A stretch of DNA of 6,992 bases from ANME-2 cluster archaeon (GTDB lineage: Archaea; Halobacteriota; Methanosarcinia; Methanosarcinales; Methanocomedenaceae), in assembly GCA_023544605.1 (NCBI GenBank), contig JAMJFQ010000045.1, positions 7,647-14,638 of the forward strand. Direction: 5' to 3'. Under the pieces are notes generated by a model. That model was given only the letters and a program-made list of their open reading frames with translations. It had not been told where the DNA came from and ran no database searches. The position numbers and the translations under genes were made by a program. This document shows, piece by piece, positions 1 through 6,457 of this stretch. Within the stretch, counting starts at the first letter, position 1, and every line of letters starts with the position of its first letter.

Positions 1-36
1 ATTAATCTGATTTTCTAAACAGAACATACTCCCTTA

Positions 37-423
37 CTAATGCTTACGCTTTTCAAGATGCATGATATATATATCAGGCCTGGGACGTTTTCCACTGGTC
101 GCTGCAAAATCCGAGTAGCAGCGCGGGCACAGTTCACGTATGTTCAGGGCAGCTATCTCCTGTGTACCCGGGATTATCCTGGCGAACACGAACCCCGATG
201 ATATCTCCAGGGCCTGGGCACTTCCTTTTAATTGCTTAAGGAAATGCTCTTCAAACACTTCCAGGTCGTCCAGAGCCAGGCCGCGGGTATTAGCGGTATA
301 TCCCGAACAGCCGCAGGGAAGGGCGAACAGATCAAGTTCAACTATCATTATTGCGTGGCCAATAAGCTGCCTGATACTTTCCTCCAGGCCGGCCCTTGTT
401 TTTTTAAGATTATCCAGGGTCAT
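37..423 (-). CDS. Small four-cysteine protein coupled to the U32 gene
   Basis: A 128-residue soluble protein that I do not recognise. It has two cysteine pairs: C37-x-C39 (LPCGCSG) and C99-x-x-C102 (LCPRC). Together they could form a tetrahedral Zn or Fe site, which is an inference. The first 30 residues look like an amphipathic helix followed by a strand (IMIVELDLFALP). There is no signal peptide or membrane segment, and the C-terminus is basic (EKRKH). Its ATG overlaps the stop codon of the upstream U32 gene by one base (TGATG), so translation is probably coupled. An AGGG about 11 bases upstream, inside the U32 gene, could help as a ribosome site. The tight coupling suggests that it works with the U32 protein, possibly as a metal-binding subunit or adaptor. 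The reading frame is convincing; the function is unknown. Confidence 0.8.
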   Translation of the reverse strand: MTLDNLKKTRAGLEESIRQLIGHAIMIVELDLFALPCGCSGYTANTRGLALDDLEVFEEHFLKQLKGSAQALEISSGFVFARIIPGTQEIAALNIRELCPRCYSDFAATSGKRPRPDIYIMHLEKRKH

Positions 424-1475
424 CAGGTCTCAATCCCTTTTTTCATTATAGTAGTCCACTGTTCAAGCTTTTCATCAGGTGTGCCCATGCGGTTATATGT
501 CTGAGTAATTTTCTCTGCCAGGCGCTGGCAATAGCCGCATGTGTGACAGACCGTACTGTGCCGCTTCCATTGCTGGATGGCACCGTCCAGAGCTTTATTA
601 GGAATGTTGAAAACATCGATAAGGTCTTTAGGGCAATCCATCAGATCCATGAGGTTGCCGTCATAACTCTCAATGGAGTAGGCATTGATGCAATTCAGTA
701 TCCAGTGTATTAAATGGGAGCGCCCCCCGATCTTGAACACATCCGTGATATGGGCATATTCCTCCAGGTCTTCAGGCCTGATAAAGGGCGATTTGATGAT
801 AAGGGACGGGTCTTTGATACGAAGCGAGAGGCACTTGTTGTAATAATAATCATCCTGCACATTGGGACGGGGGGGTGGTCCGTTAACATGGGAGAAGAAA
901 TTAAAGTGGGCATACCTGAAGGGGCAGCGGTACAGGCACCCTTCATTAACAAGAAGTTTAAGTTCGCAGTCTACCGCATCCCGGATAGCTTCCAGAACAT
1001 CGAAGTGCCGGTTCACGTTTGAATCCACCACAATGGATGAAGCACCCAGTTGCTCGTAGAACTCAGCCTTCTGGGGGCTGTCCACGAATGCCAGTACACT
1101 GACCACCGATGGGATATTAAACTGCTGGTCCAGCATTTCCACCAGGTATGGGTCTGCTACTACAACCGTGTCCACACCAATGTCCTCCAGATTAGCGAGA
1201 TACCAGTGGAGAAGGTTGTAACCTTCATTGGTCAACTGCTGGCCACCCATGCATGAACTGTTCAGCACCATTTCTATCTTCACACCCTTACTATGGCAGT
1301 ACTGGGTGTGTTTAGCCACTTCCTCAAGGCTGGCATGACCGAGATTGACCCGGCCCGTACCGATGTAGTCTGGTGAGCCTGCCATGTAGATGGAGTAAAT
1401 GTCTTTGGAGCTACCTAATAATTGCTCTAACCCTTCGAAGTGTCCGGGATGAGGAACATAGAGTTTTTTATTCAT
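423..1475 (-). CDS. Peptidase U32 family protein (UbiU/UbiV/RlhA-type fold), probable Fe-S protein
   Basis: A 350-residue protein of the U32 superfamily, recognised by its TIM-barrel layout and by the central motif NEGCLYRCPFRYAH (residues 177-190), the counterpart of the U32 signature region. Characterised U32 members are not proven proteases. UbiU and UbiV support oxygen-independent ubiquinone hydroxylation and carry 4Fe-4S clusters; RlhA and TrhP hydroxylate RNA. Candidate cluster ligands here are C180, C184 and C215. A further cysteine triplet lies near the C-terminus, C310-x-x-C313-x-x-C316 (CHTCGYC). C60, C75, C170, C262 and C281 are additional cysteines. The length fits the short, single-domain U32 class. 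The start is the first ATG; no good Shine-Dalgarno precedes it. It is first in an operon with the downstream four-Cys gene. The substrate is unknown. Since methanogens and ANME lack ubiquinone, RNA or another cofactor is a likelier target (inference). The family call is secure. Confidence 0.88.
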   Translation of the reverse strand: MNKKLYVPHPGHFEGLEQLLGSSKDIYSIYMAGSPDYIGTGRVNLGHASLEEVAKHTQYCHSKGVKIEMVLNSSCMGGQQLTNEGYNLLHWYLANLEDIGVDTVVVADPYLVEMLDQQFNIPSVVSVLAFVDSPQKAEFYEQLGASSIVVDSNVNRHFDVLEAIRDAVDCELKLLVNEGCLYRCPFRYAHFNFFSHVNGPPPRPNVQDDYYYNKCLSLRIKDPSLIIKSPFIRPEDLEEYAHITDVFKIGGRSHLIHWILNCINAYSIESYDGNLMDLMDCPKDLIDVFNIPNKALDGAIQQWKRHSTVCHTCGYCQRLAEKITQTYNRMGTPDEKLEQWTTIMKKGIET

Positions 1476-1536
1476 GGTTGGTGAATGGTTTTATGGGGCG
1501 GGTGGGAAATAAAGGTTTTTGTCTATTCATCATCTG

Positions 1537-1544
1537 CTATAAAT
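1537..1544 (-). promoter_or_regulatory. Candidate TATA box for the U32 operon
   Basis: On the minus strand the sequence reads AAGAGAATTTATAGCAG. The octamer ATTTATAG follows a purine-rich stretch that could serve as a BRE. It lies 62-69 bases upstream of the U32 ATG, so transcription would begin near 1514, giving a leader of roughly 40 bases. The same octamer occurs upstream of two other transcription units in this window (3451-3458 and 6427-6434). Confidence 0.45.
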
Positions 1545-1605
1545 TCTCTTCATGTCAGGTTTTTCGGTGCAATAGTAATACACCCAGATGTAAAGGTCTA
1601 AAGGC

Positions 1606-1617
1606 AAATATTTAAAG
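1606..1617 (+). promoter_or_regulatory. Alternative A/T-rich TATA-like element in the divergent intergenic region
   Basis: AAATATTTAAAG matches the general archaeal TATA pattern, and its core AAATATTT is palindromic, so it could also be a regulator site. If used for the membrane-protein gene it would give a leader of about 55 bases. The TATA-like site at 1641-1648 is better placed. The rest of the 1476-1692 gap shows no RNA gene or other gene. Confidence 0.3.
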
Positions 1618-1640
1618 ACAAAGGGAAAATATCAACTAGG

Positions 1641-1648
1641 TTATACAA
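1641..1648 (+). promoter_or_regulatory. Candidate TATA box for the membrane protein / radical SAM operon
   Basis: TTATACAA would place the transcription start near 1668-1672. That leaves a leader of about 22 bases containing the ribosome site GGTGA at 1681-1685, ahead of the ATG at 1693. The spacing fits archaeal promoters, but A/T-rich matches of this kind are common by chance. Confidence 0.4.
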
Positions 1649-1692
1649 ATGCATCTGTAAAATGTATAATCGGAATAAAAGGTGAGAGTATA

Positions 1693-2046
1693 ATGGTAAA
1701 TGTCAAAAAAACAGCGGTAGTCTTGAATGGATTTATTCACGACTTTGCTACAGGTTTCTGGCTTGCAGCCATGATCGTTATTTATTCCCTGCATAAATTC
1801 CAGCAGGAATATCCATCATTGGCTGAAACACTGACTATCTTAGAACGATTCTTCTTCTGGGCCACTATCGCAGCCGTGGTAATCATCTTTGCCACCGGCG
1901 GAATACGGTCTTTCACCTATGTGGACAACTTCTATGGAGAAGAAACAGAGCAGGCCCGCAGGAAGATGCTGATAACCAAGCACATTCTCCTACTGGCCGT
2001 TTTTGGCACAGGTGGGTATATCGGATACAGCATGGTATTCCATTAA
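1693..2046 (+). CDS. Small three-helix integral membrane protein, possibly CopD/cytochrome b-like
   Basis: A 117-residue membrane protein with three predicted helices at about residues 9-33, 49-70 and 93-115. H16 lies in the first helix (NGFIHDFATGFW) and H97 at the start of the third (TKHILLL), with a conserved-looking GGIRSF (69-74) after helix 2. Paired histidines in helices of this kind occur in the CopD/DUF2269-like and cytochrome b-type families, where they bind haem or metal. That assignment is by resemblance only. H34 and H117 are further histidines. The loop between helices 2 and 3 is charged (GEETEQARRK). The start is well supported: GGTGAGAG lies just upstream of the ATG. The stop is 10 bases before the radical SAM start, so the two genes are probably co-transcribed and may share a membrane-linked function. 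Confidence 0.82.
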   Translation: MVNVKKTAVVLNGFIHDFATGFWLAAMIVIYSLHKFQQEYPSLAETLTILERFFFWATIAAVVIIFATGGIRSFTYVDNFYGEETEQARRKMLITKHILLLAVFGTGGYIGYSMVFH

Positions 2047-2056
2047 AAACATAATC

Positions 2057-3376
2057 ATGAAAGTAACCATAATTTCTCCCCCGTTTCCCTTTACAGGCCG
2101 GGTACCGATGGTTCCCCCTATCCTCGAATACCTGGGAGCCCTTACCATAGAAGCCATGCCCGATGTTGAACTTGACCTGCTCGATGCCAACATCCATGAA
2201 CCCCGAGCGGAAGAGATAGATGCCGACATTGTATGCATAAGTGCCATGACCGCTACCGTGAATTGGGTTTACCAGTTCGCAGATTCATTACGGGAACTTG
2301 GCAGGAAAGTTGTATTGGGCGGGATACACCCTACAGCGCTCCATCTTGAGGCGAAAGAGCACGCTGATTCGGTCGTCGTGGGGGAAGCAGAATCAGTCTG
2401 GCTGCAGGTACTCTCTGATGCTGCTCAAGGTACTCTAAAACCATTTTATCACGGTGAAAGGCTTCCACTTGACAACCAGCCCATGCCATACACATCTTTT
2501 GACCGAAGCCCGTACAGGTTCAGGGCAGTCTTTACCGCAAGGGGATGCCCGTACAGGTGCTCATTCTGCTCTGTCAGGAAATTTTTCGGCGATACCATGC
2601 GGTACCGCCCTATCCACGAGGTGGTGGAAGAAGTGGAAAACCATACCGGTAAGGTATATTTCAACGGCGATGACAACATTTGGGGCGGAGATATTGAACG
2701 GTCTATTGAACTATTTACAGCGCTTTCAAAAGGTAGCAAAAAAAGGTGGTACGGATTCGGTGACCTGCGCGCACCCCAGTCCCCTAAAGGAGATGAAATG
2801 TTAAAAGCTGCCAGGGCAAGTGGCCTGTTTTCAGTGTGGATGGGGTGGGAAACATCATCAGGCGATGTGCTTGATAATTACCATGCCGGAACCAAACAGG
2901 GACGTAATAGGGAAGATGCCATTAAGAAGATAAAATCATACGGAATTGATGTGGTCCTGTTCGTCGTTCTGGGTGGGCGACATGATACACCTGAAGATTT
3001 TGACAATGCCCTGGAACTGGCAAAAAGACTTGGTGTGGGCGTCCATCCCGTGTTATTAACTCCTTTGCCGGGCACAGAATTGTATGATGAGTACAAACCT
3101 TATTTAATAAAAGAGAGGGGATGGGAATACTACACAGGTGTTAATGCTGTCTTCGAGCATCCTGACCCCGGAATGACCCCTTTTGCACGAGAGAAGAAAT
3201 ATTATAAAACTTCCCTTGAACTATTGAGTCTCCCCAGGATACTATCCCATCTCACTGAAATACCATGGTCCGGTTTCCCAATGACACATCTTCTCTCGCT
3301 CATGAAACAATTTCCAATGAGACGGGCCATGAAAAAAGCATACAAAGAATGGAAAGTGAGAGAAAATAATTCGTGA
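2057..3376 (+). CDS. Cobalamin-binding radical SAM enzyme (BchE/HpnP-like class)
   Basis: A 439-residue protein. Residues 1 to about 130 form a Rossmann-like B12-binding domain, beginning MKVTIISPP and including GGIHPTA (88-94) and VVVGEAE (106-112), typical of the BchE-type radical SAM group. The radical SAM core follows, with the cluster motif C164-x3-C168-x2-C171 (GCPYRCSFC). Next come FNGDDN (202-207), the counterpart of the family's DDxF-type motif, then GWETSSG (263-269), FVVLGG (302-307) and PLPGTELYDEY (336-346). All are characteristic of B12 radical SAM methylases, cyclases and C-C bond enzymes. The C-terminal 90 residues form a basic helical tail. I chose the ATG at 2057 because it opens the canonical B12 domain; an in-frame TTG at 2003 lies inside the preceding gene. 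No clear Shine-Dalgarno is present. Hopanoid methylation, lipid crosslinking or ring formation, and tetrapyrrole chemistry are all family precedents; the substrate cannot be deduced here. Confidence 0.9.
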   Translation: MKVTIISPPFPFTGRVPMVPPILEYLGALTIEAMPDVELDLLDANIHEPRAEEIDADIVCISAMTATVNWVYQFADSLRELGRKVVLGGIHPTALHLEAKEHADSVVVGEAESVWLQVLSDAAQGTLKPFYHGERLPLDNQPMPYTSFDRSPYRFRAVFTARGCPYRCSFCSVRKFFGDTMRYRPIHEVVEEVENHTGKVYFNGDDNIWGGDIERSIELFTALSKGSKKRWYGFGDLRAPQSPKGDEMLKAARASGLFSVWMGWETSSGDVLDNYHAGTKQGRNREDAIKKIKSYGIDVVLFVVLGGRHDTPEDFDNALELAKRLGVGVHPVLLTPLPGTELYDEYKPYLIKERGWEYYTGVNAVFEHPDPGMTPFAREKKYYKTSLELLSLPRILSHLTEIPWSGFPMTHLLSLMKQFPMRRAMKKAYKEWKVRENNS

Positions 3377-3404
3377 CCAATTTGAATAATCAGAAAAATC
3401 CCAA

Positions 3405-3425
3405 TTATCGGAATAATCCCGATAA
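3405..3425. repeat. Perfect 7-bp inverted repeat between the radical SAM and lipoprotein genes
   Basis: TTATCGG (3405-3411) and CCGATAA (3419-3425) are exact reverse complements separated by a 7-base loop (AATAATC). The element starts 28 bases after the radical SAM stop and ends about 50 bases before the lipoprotein ATG. It could be an operator for the lipoprotein gene or a weak stem in the 3' end of the upstream transcript. No U-run follows, so an intrinsic terminator is less likely. Overlapping it, AAAAATCCC and AATAATCCC form a short imperfect direct repeat. Confidence 0.5.
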
Positions 3426-3450
3426 ACATATTACCCATGAATCAATTCAC

Positions 3451-3458
3451 ATTTATAG
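3451..3458 (+). promoter_or_regulatory. Candidate TATA box for the lipoprotein gene
   Basis: ATTTATAG lies 19-26 bases upstream of the ATG at 3477. That distance would put the transcription start at or next to the start codon, implying a leaderless or nearly leaderless mRNA. A weaker A/T-rich element (AAACATATTA, 3424-3433) could instead give a short leader containing AAGGTCGAGAG. Confidence 0.45.
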
Positions 3459-3476
3459 CAAGGTCGAGAGTTGATT

Positions 3477-3935
3477 ATGAAAAAGGTGCTGCTAATTTCT
3501 ATTTTCCTGGTTGTAATGGTCCTATCCTCCGGATGCCTATTCTATGAAAAAGAACCAGTGACCGAAGATAATACAAAATACATAATTGGCTACGTTAGCC
3601 TGATTAATCACTTACATTCAGAAGGTTTTGAAATCGAAACCCTTGGGATCAGCAGGCAGCCATTCTTCTCGATCCGTAGCATGAACCTCACGATAGATGG
3701 AGAACTGGTATACGTGTTCGACTACTCCAACATCTCAGCTGCCCGGAAGGATATGGCACTGGTCTCGCCTGATGCACAGTCGATAAACAATACCAGAATG
3801 CGGTGGACAGGTACGCCCCATTTCTACAACTCAGAAGAGGTCATTGTGCTCTATGTGGGTGACAATCCTAAAATAATGACCGCTCTTGAATCGGGAATGG
3901 GTGCCCAGTTCGCTCCACAATTAGAGAACAAATGA
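3477..3935 (+). CDS. Small surface lipoprotein, conserved hypothetical
   Basis: A 152-residue predicted lipoprotein. It opens with a lysine pair and a hydrophobic segment (residues 4-18), then the lipobox LSSGC with C20 as the lipidation site. The mature part is soluble and is expected outside the cytoplasmic membrane. Distinct blocks are QPFFS (61-65), VFDYS (80-84), VSPD (96-99), TPHFY (113-117) and VLYVGDN (124-130). From memory these blocks resemble a family of uncharacterised small lipoproteins also found in bacteria, which would make this a shared, possibly transferred, domain. I could not verify that. ATG at 3477 is preferred over an in-frame TTG at 3471, because it directly precedes the basic signal region; GAGAG lies 6 bases ahead. 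It appears monocistronic and converges on the minus-strand operon with 4 bases between stops. Function unknown. Confidence 0.85.
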   Translation: MKKVLLISIFLVVMVLSSGCLFYEKEPVTEDNTKYIIGYVSLINHLHSEGFEIETLGISRQPFFSIRSMNLTIDGELVYVFDYSNISAARKDMALVSPDAQSINNTRMRWTGTPHFYNSEEVIVLYVGDNPKIMTALESGMGAQFAPQLENK

Positions 3936-3939
3936 CACC

Positions 3940-4737
3940 TTAAAGCGCCAGCAGCCTCTCCTTTCCTGATATCACATCTTCTATGGAGAACACTTCCAGA
4001 TTGTGTATCCCCCCATACCCCAGCTCGCCTATTACTGATATGTCAACCGTGCCGGTTCCGGGGGCCATGTGTATATCCCCGTCATACTCTTCGGTCCACA
4101 CTCCCAAATTATCGTGTACATGCACATGCACAACCCATTCCCTCACGATCTCCATGAAGGCCCTAACCTGTGCAGAATCGCCTCCAGCAGTCAGGTTGGC
4201 ATGCCCAACGTCAAAGGTAATACCCAGATTATCTGAGCCCACTTCCTCCACGGCCTGCACCAGTTCATCTGCTTCACAGCACAGGTTGCCGGGTGCAGTA
4301 CCTTCTTTATTTTCAAGACCCAGCACCAGACCATGGTCCTCAGCGAACCCCGAAAGGCGTTTAAGATTTTCCACCATATTCTCAAAATGTCCCTTGCGGT
4401 CATTCCCCACAAGCCCTGGATGTACTACAATAACATTTGATTGGAAATATGCACCCATTTCAATGGACTCTTCCATGAGTTTAAAATCAGAGCCGGTCAT
4501 GTTTGCCATATCCACACACAGGGGTTTAGGATATGTTTGCACATCTGCATAATATGGGGCATGGACAGACGTTACGCCGCCGGACGTGGACAGTACATCC
4601 TTAATAGCTTCTACACGGTCATGCTGAAGCTCACGACCCTCATACAATCCCATCTTTGGAACATACAATTCAACTGATTCAACTTCCACTATCAATTCTT
4701 CAAGCGTGGACGCAAAAGATGAAGCACCAATTATCAT
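3940..4737 (-). CDS. Sugar phosphate isomerase/epimerase-type TIM-barrel protein (AP endonuclease 2 / xylose isomerase-like)
   Basis: A 265-residue protein covering a complete xylose-isomerase-like TIM barrel. The usual metal-site residues are visible: E142 in LGLEN (139-143), D176 and H179 in TFDVGH (174-179), H206 and H208 in the VHVHDN stretch (205-210), and E248 in NLEVF (246-250). Other barrel landmarks are SVHAPY (57-62), VVHPG (104-108) and DIHMAPGTG (221-229). Known relatives are isomerases, epimerases or endonuclease IV, all dependent on divalent metals. Sequence alone does not separate a sugar-modifying enzyme from another lyase or isomerase. It is the last gene of a three-gene operon, starting 4 bases after the aminotransferase stop, with its ribosome site inside that gene and poorly defined. 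It is probably cytoplasmic. Fold and metal site are well supported; the substrate is unknown. Confidence 0.87.
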   Translation of the reverse strand: MIIGASSFASTLEELIVEVESVELYVPKMGLYEGRELQHDRVEAIKDVLSTSGGVTSVHAPYYADVQTYPKPLCVDMANMTGSDFKLMEESIEMGAYFQSNVIVVHPGLVGNDRKGHFENMVENLKRLSGFAEDHGLVLGLENKEGTAPGNLCCEADELVQAVEEVGSDNLGITFDVGHANLTAGGDSAQVRAFMEIVREWVVHVHVHDNLGVWTEEYDGDIHMAPGTGTVDISVIGELGYGGIHNLEVFSIEDVISGKERLLAL

Positions 4738-4741
4738 GATG

Positions 4742-5857
4742 CTACAACACCGTCCCCATTATCTCCAGTGCCCGCTGGATATCCTCATCAGAAGTGGCAT
4801 AGGATAATCTGATATGACCTGCACCCCTGGGTCCAAAAGCTTCACCAGGCGCTGTAATTACCCCGACCTCCAACAATTTCTGGACAGCTTCCATGGAATT
4901 CTCAACCTCAGGGAATGCATAGAAGGCACCCTGGGGCTCAACGCACGTAATACCTATGTCCTTAAGCCCTTTCATCAGCAGGTCACGGCGACGCTTAAAG
5001 CTTACATACATTTGGGTAACACAATCCTGGGATCCGGTTATTGCTGCCAGTGCAGCTTTCTGGGCGATACTGTTCGCACATGCCTGTACATACTGGTGTG
5101 CTTTTAGCATCTGTTCTGTGATATCGTGGGGGGCAGCCACATAACCCAGTCTCCACCCGGTCATGGCATAGGTCTTTGACGTGGCATTGATGGTTACCGT
5201 ATTCTCATACATACTTGCCGGGCTGACATGCTTACCCGAATAGATGAAATGCTCGTACACTTCATCAGAAATTATGGTGATATTATGGTCCTCCGCTACC
5301 TGGCACAATTCCTTCATCTCATCCCGTGTTTGCACACTGCCCGTAGGGTTGGATGGGGAATTAATAAACAGCACTCGGGTCCTGTTTGTGATATGTTCTA
5401 CTACAGTATCGGCAGTAAGAGTATGGTTCTCGCTAAGCGGAACACCTACTACTTTGCCCCCTGCAAATTCACTCAGGGCAACATAGGATACGAATCCGGG
5501 GTCCGGGACCAGTACTTCATCTCCTGCCTCAACCAGTGCCAGAAGGGCGATATGGAGTGCCTCAGATGCACCTGAAGTGATGATAATATCATTAGGGGCA
5601 ACCTCAAAATTGTTGTCCTGCTTGAACTTCTCACACAGGGCATGCCTCAGTTCGGGTATCCCAAGATTCGGCGTATATCCTGTGAACCCGTCTATAATTG
5701 CGTCTATGGCCGCCTGTTTAATATGGTTAGGGGTATCAAAGTCGGGCTGTCCAAGGCCCATATTAATAGCATCCGGGCCAGCTGCTTCGAATATCTTCCG
5801 TATTCCTGAAATATCAATTTCATTAACCCTTTGTGCAAATTTTCTTTTCGGTGTCAT
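4742..5857 (-). CDS. PLP-dependent class I aminotransferase (aspartate aminotransferase-like)
   Basis: A 371-residue fold-type I aminotransferase, full length for the AspB-like subgroup. The PLP Schiff-base lysine is K228 in TSKTYAMTGWR (226-236), followed by R236, which contacts the PLP phosphate. Also visible are SGASEA (95-100), NSPSNPTG (166-173) with N170, D198 and Y201 in SDEVYEHF (197-204), and R350 in HIRLSY (348-353), which binds the substrate carboxylate. GLGQPDFDTP (34-43) is the usual N-terminal block. It transfers an amino group between an amino acid and a 2-oxo acid, probably with aspartate or an aromatic amino acid and 2-oxoglutarate; specificity is not readable. The gene overlaps its upstream neighbour by four bases (ATGA), with AAGGAAGAAGG just ahead of the ATG as a ribosome site. 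The partner genes hint at a pathway role beyond housekeeping. Confidence 0.93.
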   Translation of the reverse strand: MTPKRKFAQRVNEIDISGIRKIFEAAGPDAINMGLGQPDFDTPNHIKQAAIDAIIDGFTGYTPNLGIPELRHALCEKFKQDNNFEVAPNDIIITSGASEALHIALLALVEAGDEVLVPDPGFVSYVALSEFAGGKVVGVPLSENHTLTADTVVEHITNRTRVLFINSPSNPTGSVQTRDEMKELCQVAEDHNITIISDEVYEHFIYSGKHVSPASMYENTVTINATSKTYAMTGWRLGYVAAPHDITEQMLKAHQYVQACANSIAQKAALAAITGSQDCVTQMYVSFKRRRDLLMKGLKDIGITCVEPQGAFYAFPEVENSMEAVQKLLEVGVITAPGEAFGPRGAGHIRLSYATSDEDIQRALEIMGTVL

Positions 5858-6357
5858 CCTTCTTCCTTATATTCCACTTTTGAGATCTTCCAGCCTTCCA
5901 GTGATTCAAGTTCACTGGCGATCATCATTATCCTGGCTATGCTTCCATTCCAGTGAAATGTTTTATCAACATCTCCATTTTTGAGTTCCCTGATAATACT
6001 TTCAATAAAATGGTTTATTGCATACTTTTTTGAGAACTGGATGTTGAACAATGCCCGGTACCCACCATCGGTCTTCCCGTATGACATCAGGACATAGTCA
6101 TGATTTTCGTATACAGGAATTCTATCATATTCACAGATTATCTCCTTTTCATGGTTAAAAGAAGAATCGATCTTTGCGAAGCACTGCAATACTGTCCTTA
6201 CCATATCACGACTGGTCTGCCTGCCGAACCACACTTTGATCTTACCCGTTGTACAGTATAATTGGACATCATTGCATCCCATTTCAATGGCCATTATATC
6301 CCTGGTTTCACCAATAATGTTTTCAACCAACCCAGAGGACACATCTGACATCACCAT
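5854..6357 (-). CDS. Conserved-looking hypothetical protein, first gene of the aminotransferase operon
   Basis: A 167-residue soluble protein that I do not recognise. It looks like alternating alpha/beta structure, with no signal peptide or membrane helix. Visible stretches are GKIKVWFGRQTSRDMVRTV (38-56), YVLMSYGKTDGGYRALF (88-104) and a C-terminal GSIARIMMIASELESLEGW (138-156). The last has a helix-then-strand pattern faintly like an Alba-type nucleic-acid-binding domain, but this is weak. Cysteines C28, C35, C59 and C75 show no obvious motif. The start could be the ATG at 6357 or an in-frame ATG two codons later; neither has a clear Shine-Dalgarno. The stop overlaps the aminotransferase start (ATGA), so co-translation is expected. 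Good codon structure and tight linkage support a real gene. Confidence 0.75.
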   Translation of the reverse strand: MVMSDVSSGLVENIIGETRDIMAIEMGCNDVQLYCTTGKIKVWFGRQTSRDMVRTVLQCFAKIDSSFNHEKEIICEYDRIPVYENHDYVLMSYGKTDGGYRALFNIQFSKKYAINHFIESIIRELKNGDVDKTFHWNGSIARIMMIASELESLEGWKISKVEYKEEG

Positions 6358-6426
6358 ATTGATACATACTAAATGAATATGAATTTTATGGTATTATCTG
6401 AATTTACTTATCCGGGCTGTATGCTA

Positions 6427-6434
6427 CTATAAAT
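6427..6434 (-). promoter_or_regulatory. Candidate TATA box for the 167-residue protein / aminotransferase operon
   Basis: The minus strand reads TTGAGATTTATAGTAG, with the octamer ATTTATAG 70-77 bases upstream of the ATG. A start near 6404 would leave a leader of about 47 bases. A second option, ATACCATAAAATT ending about 25 bases before the ATG, would give a leaderless mRNA; the absence of a Shine-Dalgarno makes that plausible. Confidence 0.4.
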
Positions 6435-6448
6435 CTCAATACTGAACC

Positions 6449-6455
6449 AAAACAT
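6449..6455. repeat. Left copy of candidate target-site duplication AAAACAT
   Basis: AAAACAT immediately precedes the proposed left end of the IS relic and is repeated exactly at 6812-6818. The sequence is A-rich, so chance agreement is possible, but both copies sit within about one base of the repeat-defined ends. Confidence 0.45.
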
Positions 6456-6457
6456 CC

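Noticed and set aside
1476..1692. Possible RNA gene or riboswitch in the divergent intergenic region
   Set aside because: I see no cloverleaf, cobalamin-riboswitch-like box or strong stem; the A/T-rich content fits promoters only.
2003..2056. Extension of the radical SAM gene to an in-frame TTG
   Set aside because: The extra 18 codons overlap the membrane-protein gene and precede the canonical B12-domain start MKVTIISPP.
3405..3425. Reading the inverted repeat as an intrinsic terminator
   Set aside because: No T-run follows the second arm and the stem is only 7 bp with four A/T pairs.
3983..4552. A 189-codon open frame on the plus strand
   Set aside because: It is a shadow of the TIM-barrel gene; serine- and proline-rich with no domain, whereas the minus strand carries a complete metal site.
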